Under the pieces are notes generated by a model that had not been told where the DNA came from, did no database searches, and was given only the letters and a program-made list of their open reading frames with translations. From NCBI GenBank assembly GCA_024741835.1, contig JAENRP010000021.1, forward strand, positions 124,001 through 188,000: a DNA stretch of 64,000 bases, read 5' to 3'. Every line of letters starts with the position of its first letter. The stretch's first letter is position 1. The position numbers and the translations under genes are program-made. Origin of the DNA: Diplocarpon mali (taxonomy: Eukaryota > Ascomycota > Leotiomycetes > Helotiales > Drepanopezizaceae). This document shows, one piece after another, positions 46,801 through 58,400 of the stretch.

Positions 46801-49084
46801 TAATAAGGCAAAGGAAATCAAAACTTAAGATCGGCTATTTAGCTTTGCTTATTTGTAAACCGGTATATCCTACTTTTAATAGCTAAGAATATTAGCCTTC
46901 TAGTTGTCTTTCTTAAGAGTATATATAATTCGAAAATTGAAGTTAGATAAAAATTCCATCTATTAGCACTATTTTATAGTTAAAACCTTAGTAGTTATAA
47001 AGTACTTAAAGGAGCAGTGATTTGAGTAAATATCAACCCACTCCTTAAGTGATATAAGCTTAGGTCTCTATTTATAGTAGGATTTAATAATAGTAAAGAG
47101 TTCCTTATTATATATTTTCTAATTAGGTTTATAGTTAAAGAGTATATGCGAATAGAAGCCAATTGGGTACTATTACTTATTAGAGTATTATTAAAAAAGT
47201 ACTTTAGCGATAATGCTATCAGAAGCATTAGTTTCCAGCTTTATAAGCAAGTTGGGGTTAAAATAGTAAATCCGCTAAATTGAAAGCAATTGCTTGCAAA
47301 GCTCTTTAAAAGTGATTCGATACTCTTCTATCTAATTCTAAGGTACTATCGGTTAGGTTAGAATAGAAAGGGGTTTGGCAATTAGCTTAAAGTTGCAAAT
47401 GAATTATTAATAGAACTTGCAAAATCCTAAGTAGGACTTTACTTTAATAATAGTTTTAAGTACTTTTAATTGCGCAATAGTTCGACCTTTTCAAGGTTTA
47501 GTTCGATCCTAGTTATTATTAAAATGTATTTAAGATATTAAGTTTAAGTAATATAGAACTTGCACTTTTTAATATCTACTTAAAGGCTAGCTTCTAAGAG
47601 TCGTTTTAATACCTTTTTAATATAACCTTAATATTCCTTAATATTTTTAAAATAAATTAAAATATCATTTAAATACGCTATATAAAAATCATTTAAGTAA
47701 TTTAAAAGAATATTATTCATATACTACTAATAAGTACTAGGTCTATTATAAAGGCCAAATAGGAGAACCTTATATTTATAGGATCTGTATCTTATTCGAA
47801 AGGTAGTATATTCCTTTAATTTAAAGTCCATTTGTATCTGATTAAAAGCGGCTTAAATATCTAACTTTATGAAAATCTTAGCTTTAGATACTCGCCTTAA
47901 AAGCTCGTCTATCCTTAGAATCGGGTAAGCGTCCTTCTGAGTTAGTGCGTTTAGCTTTCGGTAATCTATGCAAAATCGGAGGCTACTATTAGCCTTCTTT
48001 ACAAATAGTACTAGCAAAGCGAAAGGGCTAGTACTTATCTTAATAAAGCCTTTGTCTAAATTCTTAAGTAAGTACTCCTTTATAACCTTAAGCTCCTTAG
48101 TAGATTGACGGTAGAAGGGCGAATAGGCATTAGGCAAGGGCCCTTTTAGCTATATCTTATAATTATAGTACTAATAGGAAAGGAGGGTATTTGCATCCCT
48201 TTTTAAGAAGGCTTATCTTAAAGATCGGTACTATTTTAAGAGTCGATTGTTAATTAGCTTTTTAATATTAGGATTTTTAAGCTTATATCTTTCCTTTAGA
48301 ATCCTATCTACTTTATAAATACTAGTTTAAAAGAACTCAATCTCCTTATACTTTATATTATAATAAAAGGCGTTAGCGCTAATTTCGCAAATAGGAATTG
48401 CAGCTTTAGGGCATTTGCAAATAAGGTCAGATTATAATCGATTCATATTAGACTGTTTTCCTAAATCTAGCTTAATTATAGGCAAGGGCGCTAGTTTAAT
48501 AATAGCAATAAGGATTTTGCACTTAGCTAGGACTACTAAATTGATATAAGACTATCTTCTATTAATCTATTAAGCTTTATCTATAGCTATTTCCTATTCT
48601 TTACAATTAATATTAGCTTAATAATTAGATCGGATCCGAAGTCCTTTAAAAGGGGGAAGATAAATAATGATTTCCTTTGCAAATTAAGGAGATAAGAGGT
48701 AATATAAAGGCTATATAAATCAGTTCTCCTTTAGATTAAGTTTAAATTAGAATTAGCATATCCATTTGACTTTAATAATAGTATTACGCTAGCCTAGGTT
48801 AAGAATAACCTAAGGGCAGTTATAAATACGCCTTTTATCAATTGTTAAGTAAAAGCATATATAGTATATAGCTTGCGCGCAAATGGTATTTTAAAATCTA
48901 TAAATAGGAATAAGGGCTAAAAGAGGAAGAATTTTAAAGCTAGTCGCTTTTAAAAGATATATAAAAAGGGAACAATTTAAAAAAAGGTAACCAAAGGCTC
49001 TAGTATCTATTAAAGCTAATAATAATACTCTAAGTCCATTTATACTAATAGTATAAGAGGTTAGGAATTGCTTCTCTTTTATTA
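46801..49084 (-). pseudogene. Element D reverse transcriptase, RNase H and protease region
   Basis: The best-preserved piece is 47853-48137 (94 codons, minus): YSPFYRQSTKELKVIKEYLL, then FIKISTSPFALLVLFVKKAN and LRFCIDYRKLNALTQKDAYP, the unmistakable N-terminal half of Gypsy RT up to FIKLDI. RNase H includes 46995-47228 (ALSLKYFFNNTLISNSTQ...). The protease region lies towards 48.4-48.9 kb. Cut at 49,084 by Copia-2; gag continues at 55,193. Confidence 0.88.
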
Positions 49085-49089
49085 AAGAG

Positions 49090-49284
49090 TGTTAAGATGG
49101 GTGATACAGCTATCACTCCGATGTATTGTTATATGACCCTACTGCTTAGTTAGTAGGATATTGATATATATATAGCTATAGGGAAGAAAGGGGTAACCTT
49201 CTTTCCTTAACTCTTACTAATATATCAACTATCGACCTCTAGAAGTTTCCTATACCTATTGCGCCGACTCACTTAAGCTTAATA
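49090..49284 (+). repeat. Copia-2 5' LTR
   Basis: 195 bp; outer left part retains G/C (TGTTAAGATGGGTGATACAG), inner part A/T-shifted. Confidence 0.95.
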
Positions 49285-49620
49285 GGTTATAAGCCCTGGA
49301 TAGACCGATAATAGATTATTAACTTCCTTTAGAAAGCACTTGCGCTGCAACTGTTAGTAGGAAGTTAAACGAGACTTGTAGTAAGAGGCGAGCAATCGGC
49401 GAATAGGAGGTGTGATTCCCTATTCAGCCAACCCGTATTGCAAGAGGTATGATTCCTTGCTCTATAACCCTTTGGTACTGCAAGAGGTGTGATTCCTTAC
49501 TTTACTGTATTTCGTAGGAGGTATGATTCCCTATGTTATAGCTTAAAAACCCTTTTCGATAAGAGGACTTCCTCCCTATTTAATACTTCTATAACACCTG
49601 CTATTTAATCATTTTAACTT
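49285..49620 (+). repeat. Copia-2 PBS and 5' leader repeats
   Basis: The PBS GGTTATAAGCC resembles the complement of the anticodon loop of methionine-initiator tRNA (GGTTATGAGCC with one G-to-A). From about 49,407 to 49,525 four spaced copies of AGGTRTGATTCCYT follow, most preceded by GCAAG or GTAGG. The same repeats occur in Copia-1. Confidence 0.7.
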
Positions 49621-50600
49621 TTCAATAGGAGGAGTGCCCTTAACCATTTAATTTATTTGATTTTAAATGCAATTCTATTTGAAATAGCAATAGCATCCGA
49701 TTCCGATTGAAACACTAAGCCTAAAGACCTCTAACTCTCTTAGAAGAACTGGCAATAATAGTTCGACGATTTAGAGCTTTACTTTAAGAGCAAAGGCATT
49801 AAAATGGCGATTCAAAAGACACTTATTAAATACGCAAAAATAGCCCCCTATACTCCCTCTACCGATTCGTCTACTTCTACTTTAATAGCTAATACAACTG
49901 CTAAGGATTTGCCAGATATACTAAATAAGCTTAGCCTAAGAGCTTTAGTAGATAATAATTGAGAATCCTAAAGGCAGATTTTAAATATGGAAAAGGAGAA
50001 GGAGTATAAGCTAGCCTTAGCCAAATGCAAGCTTAAGATTAATAGAGGTTTAAGCGATAAAGATCGAGATTTTATTTAAGTTTATAATAATACGAAGATA
50101 AGATAGGATACTTTAAAGGTAAAATACTCTCGGACAACTGCCCTTAATACTTAGTATCTGCTATAGCGGATCACTTCATTTTAATATAGAAAAGACAAAG
50201 ATAGTAAGGATATAGATATAAATATAGACTCTACTTAGTCTATACTGCGTAAAGCGAGGAGGAGAGTAAGAGCCGCAGATCCTAGGATAGCTATGACTTT
50301 TAAGGAAACTCAGCTTTTTAGTTTCCTACTTAATAGCCTCCCTCCTAAGTTCGCCGTTATAAAACAATCTCTTCTTATCTAACCCAACCTTAAGATCTAC
50401 GAGAAGATCGACTTCCTTCGAACTGTCGAGCAAGACCTCGAAGGACACTCTAAATCGGCAAATACCGCATTATAGGGCAACAATAAGCCCGAGAAGAGGA
50501 AGGAGCGCGGGACGAGCCCTTAAGCTCATCGGGGATGCTACTTCTATAATAGTGCTTATAATATTACTAATTGTAAAGTTAGAAGGCAACTGATCAATAT
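49621..50600 (+). pseudogene. Copia-2 gag
   Basis: Reading past stops: NWQ.WFDDLELYFKSKGIKM, then AIQKTLIKYAKIAPY (about 49,750-49,840) is a Copia/UBN2-type gag start. A middle part follows (LFSFLLNSLPPKFAVIKQSL; KIYEKIDFLRTVEQDLEGHS), then the zinc knuckle CYFYNSAYNITNCKV at about 50,540-50,580 (CCHC with one Cys and the His replaced by Tyr). The gag packages the element RNA. Confidence 0.82.
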
Positions 50601-51123
50601 AGTCGCTAGCTTTAACATTAAGAAGCAATTGAAGCAGAAGTTAAGAAGCAAACTGCCCTTATCCCACCGAAGGCCGCAACTACTAAGGAAAGGCAAAGGA
50701 AAAGGCTATTCAATTAGAACTTTAGCAGATACCTCTAATAACAATAGTAGGTTATTTGAACCTGAATCCACTTCCGATAATTCAGACGATAATTATAATA
50801 AAGATGCCTATATCTTAAAAGCCGATCTCTATAAGATCCCTGAATCCGACTGGTATAGTAATACTAGTTGCATAGTATATATGACTGACAAACCCTACCT
50901 ATTTAAAGGCCTACTTACTAAAATAAAAAGGCGCTCTATTAAGGTTAGTGGTAGAAGGTTGTATACGGACTTAATAGGTATAGTAGAGATGAATGTCGCT
51001 AGCGTTTCTTTCCTTTTGCAAAATGTTCTCCTTATACTTAGCTTAAGCATCAATCTCTTATCTAGCCGCAAGATCTATACGGAATTAAATTGTATAAGAG
51101 TTTTTAATAATCAATTCATATAG
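50601..51123 (+). pseudogene. Copia-2 protease and linker
   Basis: A 164-codon open stretch (50629-51123). A Lys/Arg-rich start is followed by an acidic linker (EPESTSDNSDDNYNKD) and the protease site SDWYSNTSCIVYMTDKPYLF, where Copia proteases have W-x-x-D-S/T-G-x-x-x-H-M-T; the catalytic Asp and the Gly/His appear lost (Asn, Cys/Ser, Tyr). Then come KIKRRSIKVSGRRLYTDL and NLLSSRKIYTELNC. One of the longest unbroken pieces in the stack. Confidence 0.75.
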
Positions 51124-51209
51124 TTTATAAATAATAACTATAAAGTGATTTTCAAGGCCAAAATCAAAAATAGACTTTATATTATCTTAAAGGTAATATT
51201 ATAAAAATT

Positions 51210-51595
51210 GACTCCTAGGCCGGACCTATAAGTGAATTCCTTTAAGGAAAGTGCACTCTCCGCCCTAATACAATTAAGCGAGGATAGGGAGAATAGATGG
51301 ACTCTTAAGCTGGGATCATAAGTGAATTTGGCAGAAATGACTCCTAGGCTAGGACCGCGAGTAGATTCTGCAAATTCGCTAACAACGACTCTTAGGCTGG
51401 GATCGCAAGTGAAATTCGCAGAAATGACTCCTAGGCCAGGACTGCGAGTGAAATTCGCGAATTCGTTAGAGACAACTCCTAAGCTGGGACTGCGAGTGGA
51501 TCTTGCTATTTCTAGGAAATCGACTCCTAAGCCGGGACTGCGAGTAGATCTCGCGGTTTTACTAAAAACGACTCCTAAGCCAGGCTCGCAATTAG
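51210..51595. repeat. Degenerate eight-copy array of the 23-nt palindrome (Copia-2)
   Basis: About eight copies of a GACTCCTAGGCYRGGAYYGC-GAGT-like motif at irregular 35-90-bp spacing. In the plus-strand frame they encode TPRLGPRVDSA, TPRPGLRVKFA, TPKLGLRVDLA and TPKPGLRVDLA, i.e. repeats of T-P-[RK]-x-G-x-[RQ]-V. They lie between protease and the HHCC finger. Confidence 0.88.
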
Positions 51596-51639
51596 AAAAC
51601 GGCAAAACCTCGAACTGCTATCATTAGTCCTTTCCAGCC

Positions 51640-52660
51640 GCCGATGATGAAGTATCAACTGACAACGGGCTACTAAAGCTATTAAAAGCCGAAAGCCTAT
51701 TAAGGTATTAGCTAATGCATAGAAGATTCGCGCATCTAGGGCTAGAGAAATTGAGGGGCTTGCATAAGGTCTTAACCCTAAAACGGAAGATCTAAGTACC
51801 GAAGGATCGCCTAGTGTGCCGAATTTGCAAGCTAATAAAACTTCGAAATCGGACGCGAACTAAGCTTAGTCTATAGAAAGATTCGATACTAGCGCTAATA
51901 TCTATCGATACTGCCGGACTATTTACAACCTCGATCAAAGGAAATAATTAGTTTTCTCAAATAGTAGATAACTCCACTCGGCAGACATAGACCATTTGCG
52001 CTAGGACTAAATCTAAGCTTATAGAAAAGCTGGAAACTTAGAAAGTGATAGAGGAACGCTAGACCTAGTTAAAGCTAATAGCTATTAGGTCTAATAACGC
52101 ATTAGAGATTAGAGTAAAGCTTAACAAATGGGCAAAATAAGGAGTTCGTTACAAACTAACTGTAATATACGAAGGTTCCTATTAGAATGGCATCGCTGAG
52201 CGAAGCATCTAATAAGTAGAGACTGACTATCGCGCTCTACTGCGAGATGCTGACCTGCTATTAGAATTCTAGGACCTTGCGGTTAAGGCAGACGCATACT
52301 TACGAAATAGAACAGGTAGTGGACTAATAGTCAATAGCACCCGAATATCGCCATATAAGGCATATTTCGAATAGAAACTAAGCCTGGACCATATCCGTAT
52401 CTTTAGAAGCGTCTGCTACTCCTATATTAGCCCGAAGTCCTGGCCCGCGGGTATAAAGAGTAAGAAGCTAATAGACTGAGGTAGAGAGTATGTATTTATT
52501 AAGTATATTAAATAGATAATAAAGCAATAGATAGTATATGCGCTAGATCTAAGGCGAGTAATCACATCCTTAGTAGTTGAGTTTAACAAATCTTAAAATA
52601 AGAGGGAGCTGTCCTTAAAGCTCCGCATACCTAGAGATTCGCAAGGTATACCACTCGACG
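51640..52660 (+). pseudogene. Copia-2 HHCC zinc finger and integrase
   Basis: LMHRRFAHLGLEKLRGLHKV with CRICKLIKLRN downstream is the HHCC finger (about 51,715-51,850). The integrase core follows: LISIDTAGLF (first Asp, near 51,900), then NGIAERSI (catalytic Glu region, near 52,190), then SPYKAYFE and RIFRSVCYSYI. Stops occur throughout. Confidence 0.85.
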
Positions 52661-54690
52661 GTAATACTATTAAGCCGAACTAATAACCCCTTTCTCTTAG
52701 CTCAGGCATATTAAGCGCACCCGCTGATCAACGACCAGCTAGTCGTCCAAAGGCCGAATAGACCATTCCTATTGTCTGCGAACTACCTAAAGTACGGAAC
52801 AACTTCGATATCGTCGTCCTTTTAGTTAAAGCGCCTATAGTAAAGGATATTCCTAAAATAGGTACAAGTAATAATAAGCCTCTACTACTAGAAAGCGGTT
52901 CCCCAAATGATAAGCCTATAGAACCCACAGCCGAACCTACGTCCTTAAAGAGGAATAGAGACCTAGAATTAAAAGACACCTTAGACGAACGCGAGTCTAA
53001 GCGTATCCGGGCTATAATAGCGCATAGGATCTATAAGCTCGAACTTCAATAGAGCTTCGATAAAGATAATGCGTTCCTAGCCGCTAGGGAGATAATGAAA
53101 ATCTCTCTTCTAAAGACGTACGACGAAGCTGTCAATAACCCAGAGAATGGAGCAGCATAAAGTAAGGCAATCTAAAAGGAGATAAGCTCTCTTACTGCAA
53201 ATAGCATATAGATAGAGGAACCGACGCTAAAGGACGTGAACTTAGTATTAACGAAGTGGGTCTTTATAATTAAGATATATGCAGATAGAACCCTAAAGCG
53301 TTATAAGGCAAGGCTTATAGCTAAGGGCTTCTCCTAATAGTATAGAGAAGACTACTTTAATACGTTCGCGCCAATAGTTCGCATGGACACCCTTCGCATA
53401 TTTATAGTGATAGTAGCCGCTAAGGACCTTGAATGCAGATAGTACGATATTAAAAATGCATTTATTAAAGCGACTATAAAGGAACGGATTTTTCTCTCCC
53501 GACCTAACAGTATTTCTATACGCGCTAGCCACTCTCTTTGTATACTCCGCAGTATCTATAGGCTCAAATAATCAGCCTATGATTAGAACCTCTTATATAG
53601 CTCTGCTCTAGTGGAAATAGGATTCGTTCAAAGCCTAGCTAACCCTTGTCTATTTACCTATACTAAGCGTAGAATCAAGTTGCTACTATATATCGACGAT
53701 ATTACTACAGCTGCGAAAACAACTACTCAATTGGATTGGTTCTTTATAACGATTCAGAAACGTTTTAATACTAAGGATCTAAGGGGAATTCATAAGATCC
53801 TCGGCATCTGCATCATAAGGAACCGCTCTACTCGAGAACTCTGGTTAGATCAAGAGCAGTATATCAAGAAGATCCTAGACCGAATGGGACTCTCTACTTA
53901 TGCTCCCAACTTCAAGCCAAAGCGTACTCCAATTAAAGGAAAGTATAATAAGTTGGAGCCTGCTAATGAAAATGAGCAAAGAGGAGATCTAAAGAAGTAC
54001 TAATAGGACATTGGAGCGATTATATATGCTATAGTATATATAAGACCAGATATCGCCTTTGTCATTAAGCAACTTAGTCAGAACCTAAAGGATCTGACAA
54101 TTTGATATAAGAATGCAGTCAAGCGACTTAAAAGGTACCTTCGATCGATAATCATATAGAAGGTGAGATATAGACTAACGAAACATATAAGCGCAAAGCT
54201 CAAGGTATATACCGATTCCGACTAGGCAAATATGAAAGGTCGGAAAAGTATATCTGGAAGCGTAGCAGTACTATATAGTAGACCTATGTCATAGGGAAGT
54301 AGGAAGTAGAAATCAGTGGCTACTGCAAGCACTAAGGCCGAATATATATCGATATCATCAAATTGCAAGCAAGGATTATAGATCGCCTAAGTTCTAAAAG
54401 ATATAGGTTTCACTAAGTATATTAGATGAGATAGGAACTGTATTGATCTCCAAGTAGATAATATAGGGGCGATTGCACTTATAAAGAATCCACACTTATA
54501 TAAGCGATCGAAATATATCAATATTGCCTACCACTTCATCTGCGACCTTATTGCAAAGAATAAGTTGTCGATCACCTATATCTCAACCGATCGAATAATA
54601 GTAGATGGATTTACAAAGCTACTAAAGACGGTTGTAAAGTTCGAAGCGTTTAAAGATATGCTAAGGTTATAGAAGATAATAGGGGCTTAG
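52661..54690 (+). pseudogene. Copia-2 reverse transcriptase and RNase H
   Basis: Copia RT from about 53,240: LTKWVFIIKIYADRTLKRYK, then ARLIAKGFS; NTFAPIVRMDTLRIF; and the largely intact 53611-54003 frame with LLLYIDDITTAAKTTTQLDW (the Y-x-D-D core is Y-I-D-D here, intact). RNase H at about 54,190-54,660 contains YTDSD.ANMKGRKSISGSVA, then STKAEYISISSNC, QVDNIGAIALIKNP and YHFICDLIAKNKLSI. Stops replace Trp/Gln. Confidence 0.88.
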
Positions 54691-54704
54691 CAGGCTTAAG
54701 GACG

Positions 54705-54854
54705 ACTCCTGGGCCCGCCCCGCGAGTTAGGTTACGTAGTCTTATAGAGGAAAGTTTTTAGATCGACTCCTAGGCCTGGACCGTAAGTTAAGTTATATAG
54801 TCTTATAAAGGAATATCTTTTAGGAAATTTGACTCCCGGTCCCGCCCTACGAGT
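54705..54854. repeat. Three copies of the 23-nt palindrome (Copia-2 3' tail)
   Basis: Copies at 54705-54727, 54766-54788 and 54832-54854, after the RNase H stop. They are the counterparts, on the opposite strand, of the three copies in the Copia-1 tail. Confidence 0.85.
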
Positions 54855-54992
54855 AGGAATAGTGATTTCAATAGAGGTTGCTATTAATTGATTATTTTTA
54901 ATTTAAAGAGATACTTAAGAGTTGGATTAGCGCAAAAGGATAATTGTTATTTTCCTGACTGTAGGTCAATCGGAGTAAGGTCTAAGTAAGGG

Positions 54993-55187
54993 TATTAAGA
55001 TAGGTGATATAGCTATCACTCTAATATATTATTATATAACCCTACTGCTTAGTCAGTAGGATATTGACACGTATATAGCTATAAGGAAGAAAGGGGTAAC
55101 CTTCCTTCCTTAACTCTTACTAATATATCGACTATCGACCTCTAGAAGTTTCCTATACCTACTGCGCCGACTCACTTAAGCTTAATA
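54993..55187 (+). repeat. Copia-2 3' LTR
   Basis: 195 bp; inner left part A/T-shifted, outer right part retains C/G. Confidence 0.95.
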
Positions 55188-55192
55188 AAGAG

Positions 55193-56324
55193 TTAAGATC
55201 TAGCTTTAATAAGTCGCACTTTCGCAAGCCTAAGTAAGAGTCTTTTCCTAAGCCTTTTCGTTTTCCTAATCTTCTTCCGTTTTAACCCTATTCTTAATTA
55301 AATCTAAAGTCGGATCATCTTCCTTTATATCTTTTAAGGTATTAATCTTACTTATAGAAGGATACTTAATCTTATAGTAACCAGTTTTGCTATAGGTCTA
55401 GTAAGTAGCTTACTTAAAGGGCAAAGTAAGAGAACTAGCCTTAGCTGGCGTATCTTAGTAAAAAGGGGTAATAGGCTTTAGGGCTAATAGCCTAGAAACT
55501 TAAGTGGTATTTCTAGCGCTCGGACTGCAAGCGGTCTTATTAAAGAGCGAACCGGATATCTTCTAATATAATACTAAGGTTATCTTACTTTTAATCGAAG
55601 GGTTAAGAAGTTGGTTACTTTAGCGTTTAGCATTAAAGGCATTCAATTGGTTAACTATAATAGTATAGTCCTTCCTTTAAAAGGCCTTAGCTAAAGCGTA
55701 AGTAGCTCTAAGCTAAGGGGTAATCTTATTTTATATAAAGAAGAACCACTTAGATCTTAAGACCTTTTCTTAAATTATAGTAGATTAGAATTAGGTATAA
55801 AATTAAAGGAAAGTTTCTTTAAAATAATTAGCTTCTCTTATATAAAGGTAATAGAAAGTGGATTAAAATAGGTCTACCTCTTAGCTAATTAAAAAGTAAC
55901 TGCTTAACAGCTCTACTATTTCTTAATAGTTCCGAAAGGAGTTAGTCTCTAAGAGGTACTAGGGTTTAAGGTACATTTAGGCTTATCCTATAGTAGATCC
56001 TTAAATAAGAGCTTAGCGAGCTCGCTTATTTAGATATAAGTTAGTATTAACTTATAATCGGTCTTAAACTAAAGCTAACTACTACTTATATATTAAAGAG
56101 GTTCTATTATTAAAAGGGGTGATCTTTTCAATTAGCTGAATTTTTAGCTGTTTTATATCTATATCGACTTCTAAAGGAGGCTAAGTCTTGCGAGGGTAGG
56201 TAGAATCTCGCTTAGTAGTCTAATATACGCGCTAAGCCGTCTCTTAGCTTTAATAAGCTAGGGTCTTTAGGCTAAAGATAGCCTAAGCAATCCTACTAAT
56301 CTTACTTTATAATTATCAATTAGA
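55193..56324 (-). pseudogene. Element D gag (C-terminal part)
   Basis: Minus-strand degenerate coding DNA between Copia-2 and E, placed where gag of D is expected. It reads basic near the left end (RKKIRKTKRLRKR). No zinc knuckle could be made out. The assignment rests mainly on position. Confidence 0.45.
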
Positions 56325-56328
56325 TTAA

Positions 56329-56575
56329 TATAAGACAGAGGGGAGACAACATAAGAATAGGCCTAAGGGAAGACCTAAAAACAAGAGGAAGGAAGCACTA
56401 TAAGCGGGCTCTCTGAAGATAAGAACTAGGATAATTCACTAGTTAAGGGTAGAATAAGTAGTTAGTATTGCGCGCTATCTCTAAGTATAATAGTAGTCTT
56501 ATATATACCCCTTTCTTAATCCTTATCTAACTATATGACTTATATTATAAGATCCTCTACTTTTAGGTCTTTATA
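56329..56575 (-). repeat. Element E left LTR
   Basis: 247 bp; outer left part retains C (GACAGAGGGGAGACAAC), inner right part A/T-shifted. Confidence 0.92.
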
Positions 56576-56726
56576 TATGCCTTAACTAACTTAAGTAGCA
56601 GCCCCCTGCTACTATTAGCGAAGATATAAGGCTTTTGCAAGCCGAGAATACTAATCCCTATTTGCAAATAAATAATAAGTGCAAGTAAGGTTAATACCTA
56701 AAGTTGTAAAGGTAGGGAGAGGAGAG

Positions 56727-56850
56727 NNNNNNNNNNNNNNNNNNNNNNNNNNNNNNNNNNNNNNNNNNNNNNNNNNNNNNNNNNNNNNNNNNNNNNNNNN
56801 NNNNNNNNNNNNNNNNNNNNNNNNNNNNNNNNNNNNNNNNNNNNNNNNNN
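56727..56850. other. Assembly gap (N)
   Basis: 124 undetermined bases inside element E. An apparent 62-codon frame across it has no meaning. Confidence 0.99.
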
Positions 56851-56904
56851 CGGTAGTAAATAAATAAAAATGATAGAAACTCCTTTTCCTCTTTTAATAA
56901 CGCG

Positions 56905-58349
56905 ACTCCTAGTCTAAGACCGCGAGTTAAAAGCTTAAAGTTATTAGAGCTATTAAATCGCAGTTTTAAAGAAAATTCGAAGACAATTTCAAGTAATCCT
57001 AAGTATATATGCCCTAACTAACTTAAGAGGCATCCTTATTAAAGAAAATCTAGGCTTTGTATAAAATTCGATTAATAATTTAGGAATTTCTTTAATATAG
57101 CTATATTCAATTATTAAGCTTCTTTAAGGTAGCAACTCGCTTATTTAACTTAAGGGAAGCTGGATTTAGGTATTTAAAGTTCGTATGCTAGTTTTTACCT
57201 TTTAGAGCCTATCGATTTTCAAACTAAAGGGCGCGATAAGTTTCCTAAAGAAGGCCCTTGATTAAGGTTTCTAAATATTAGATATAGAGTTTAGAAAACT
57301 AGGCTTTGAGTTCCTTAATTTTTAAAGCAGATTTCACTCCTAGGCTAGGACTGCGAGTAAAGGGAATTACTATTGGATTTCTCTTTGCCTCCTTTATAAC
57401 TTCTAAAGCCTTTAAGTGTTTTTAAACCAAGCTCTTAAGGTCTTTAGTATAAGAGGGAGTAGGGGATTTTTCCTATTCTATAGCATTAATAGTTCTCTTA
57501 TTAAGATCTGATTTCAAAGCAAAGGCCGAGAACTCCTTAAATAAGGCAAAGGTTATAAGGTCTTATTTATCAATCTTAAAATTCTTAATAATCTTATTGC
57601 AAAGGCTAGTAGGTAATTTAAGTAAGAAAAGGCGGCCTCTTTTAACTTCGCTAAGTATTTTCTAATTGATTAAGGTATTTAATACTTAAGTGAAGGTCCG
57701 ATAGTAGTTTTTAAGTTCCTTAGGAGTGCGAGTAATAAGAATAAACTCCTTTAGAAAGGCTAGAGTATTGCGAATCTGCTATCTATTAAATTCTTAAAAT
57801 TCAGCTTTAAGAGCCTTAACGAGTAGTTCCTAGGACTTGCGAAGCTTCTACTTAGGCAAAGATTTGATAATATCTTTACTAGTTTAGTTGTAGTAGTGGG
57901 AAAGTTAATTGATTATCTTATTATATCTAATGCCGAAATTATAATAAGTCTCCTTATATTATTTAAAGAAATTAGTAATATTAGCTCTAGTGAAATAAAA
58001 AGCGCTAAGGGAACTAAGGAAGGGAAAATGATTAGTAATAGCTTTAAAGGCGGCTATTATCACTTTATTTATTTTAATAGGAGGGGAGTTAGGTCGAATA
58101 TAGGGCCTAAGGTGTTCTAAGGAGTTTTCAGAATCTAAGTTAATCTTAGAGTGACTAGGGCGAGCTTGAAAAGATTTGGGCAAAGGGTCGAAAGGAGGTT
58201 TAAAATTAATATTTTTAGTATTTTCAAGTGTTAATATTGAAAAAGCAGGTGCAATTGTCAAAGGGGAAGGTATTAAAGGAGAAGGCGAAGAACTTGAGTT
58301 ATATAAAATTGCATTTTTATATTCCTACTCGCGGGCCTGGCCTAGGAGT
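56905..58349. repeat. Three dispersed copies of the 23-nt palindrome in element E
   Basis: Single copies at 56905-56927, 57336-57358 and 58327-58349. The last keeps a high GC content (starts ACTCGCGGGCC, ends CTAGGAGT) in otherwise AT-rich DNA. Confidence 0.82.
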
Positions 58350-58400
58350 GAAAATCCAGCTTTTATAAAAAGTTTATTTATACTTTGCTAAGACTTCTTT
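57000..58400 (-). pseudogene. Element E gag-like protein
   Basis: Minus strand, reading past stops at Trp/Gln positions: KDIIKSLPK, ELLVKALKAEF.EFNR, then RNTLAFLKEFILITRTPKEL, NYYRTFTQVLNTLINQKILS, RLFLLKLPTSLCNKIIKNFK and ITFALFKEFSAFALKS. The pattern (helical, then L-x-x-Y-x-R-x-F, then R-L-F-L-x-x-L-P) is that of a retrotransposon gag capsid. The N-terminal part includes the open 57959-58261 stretch. Without pol, it would only package. Confidence 0.7.

Larger units (their letters stand above)
49090..55187 (+). mobile_element. Copia-2: Copia LTR retrotransposon nested in D
   Basis: 6,098 bp, the only plus-strand element of the stack and the only one not interrupted. LTRs of 195 bp (49090-49284, 54993-55187), perfect AAGAG duplication (49085-49089 and 55188-55192). 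PBS GGTTATAAGCCCTGG follows the 5' LTR directly; a purine-rich AGTAAGGG precedes the 3' LTR. Order: leader repeats, gag, zinc knuckle, protease, palindrome array, HHCC finger, integrase, RT, RNase H. Same family as Copia-1. Stops at Trp/Gln positions. Confidence 0.96.

Noticed and set aside
52728..53532. Minus-strand frames in Copia-2
   Set aside because: Antisense shadows of the reverse transcriptase region; RIP creates stops in the true frame and leaves other frames open.
56679..56867. 62-codon frame across the N gap
   Set aside because: Consists mainly of undetermined residues.
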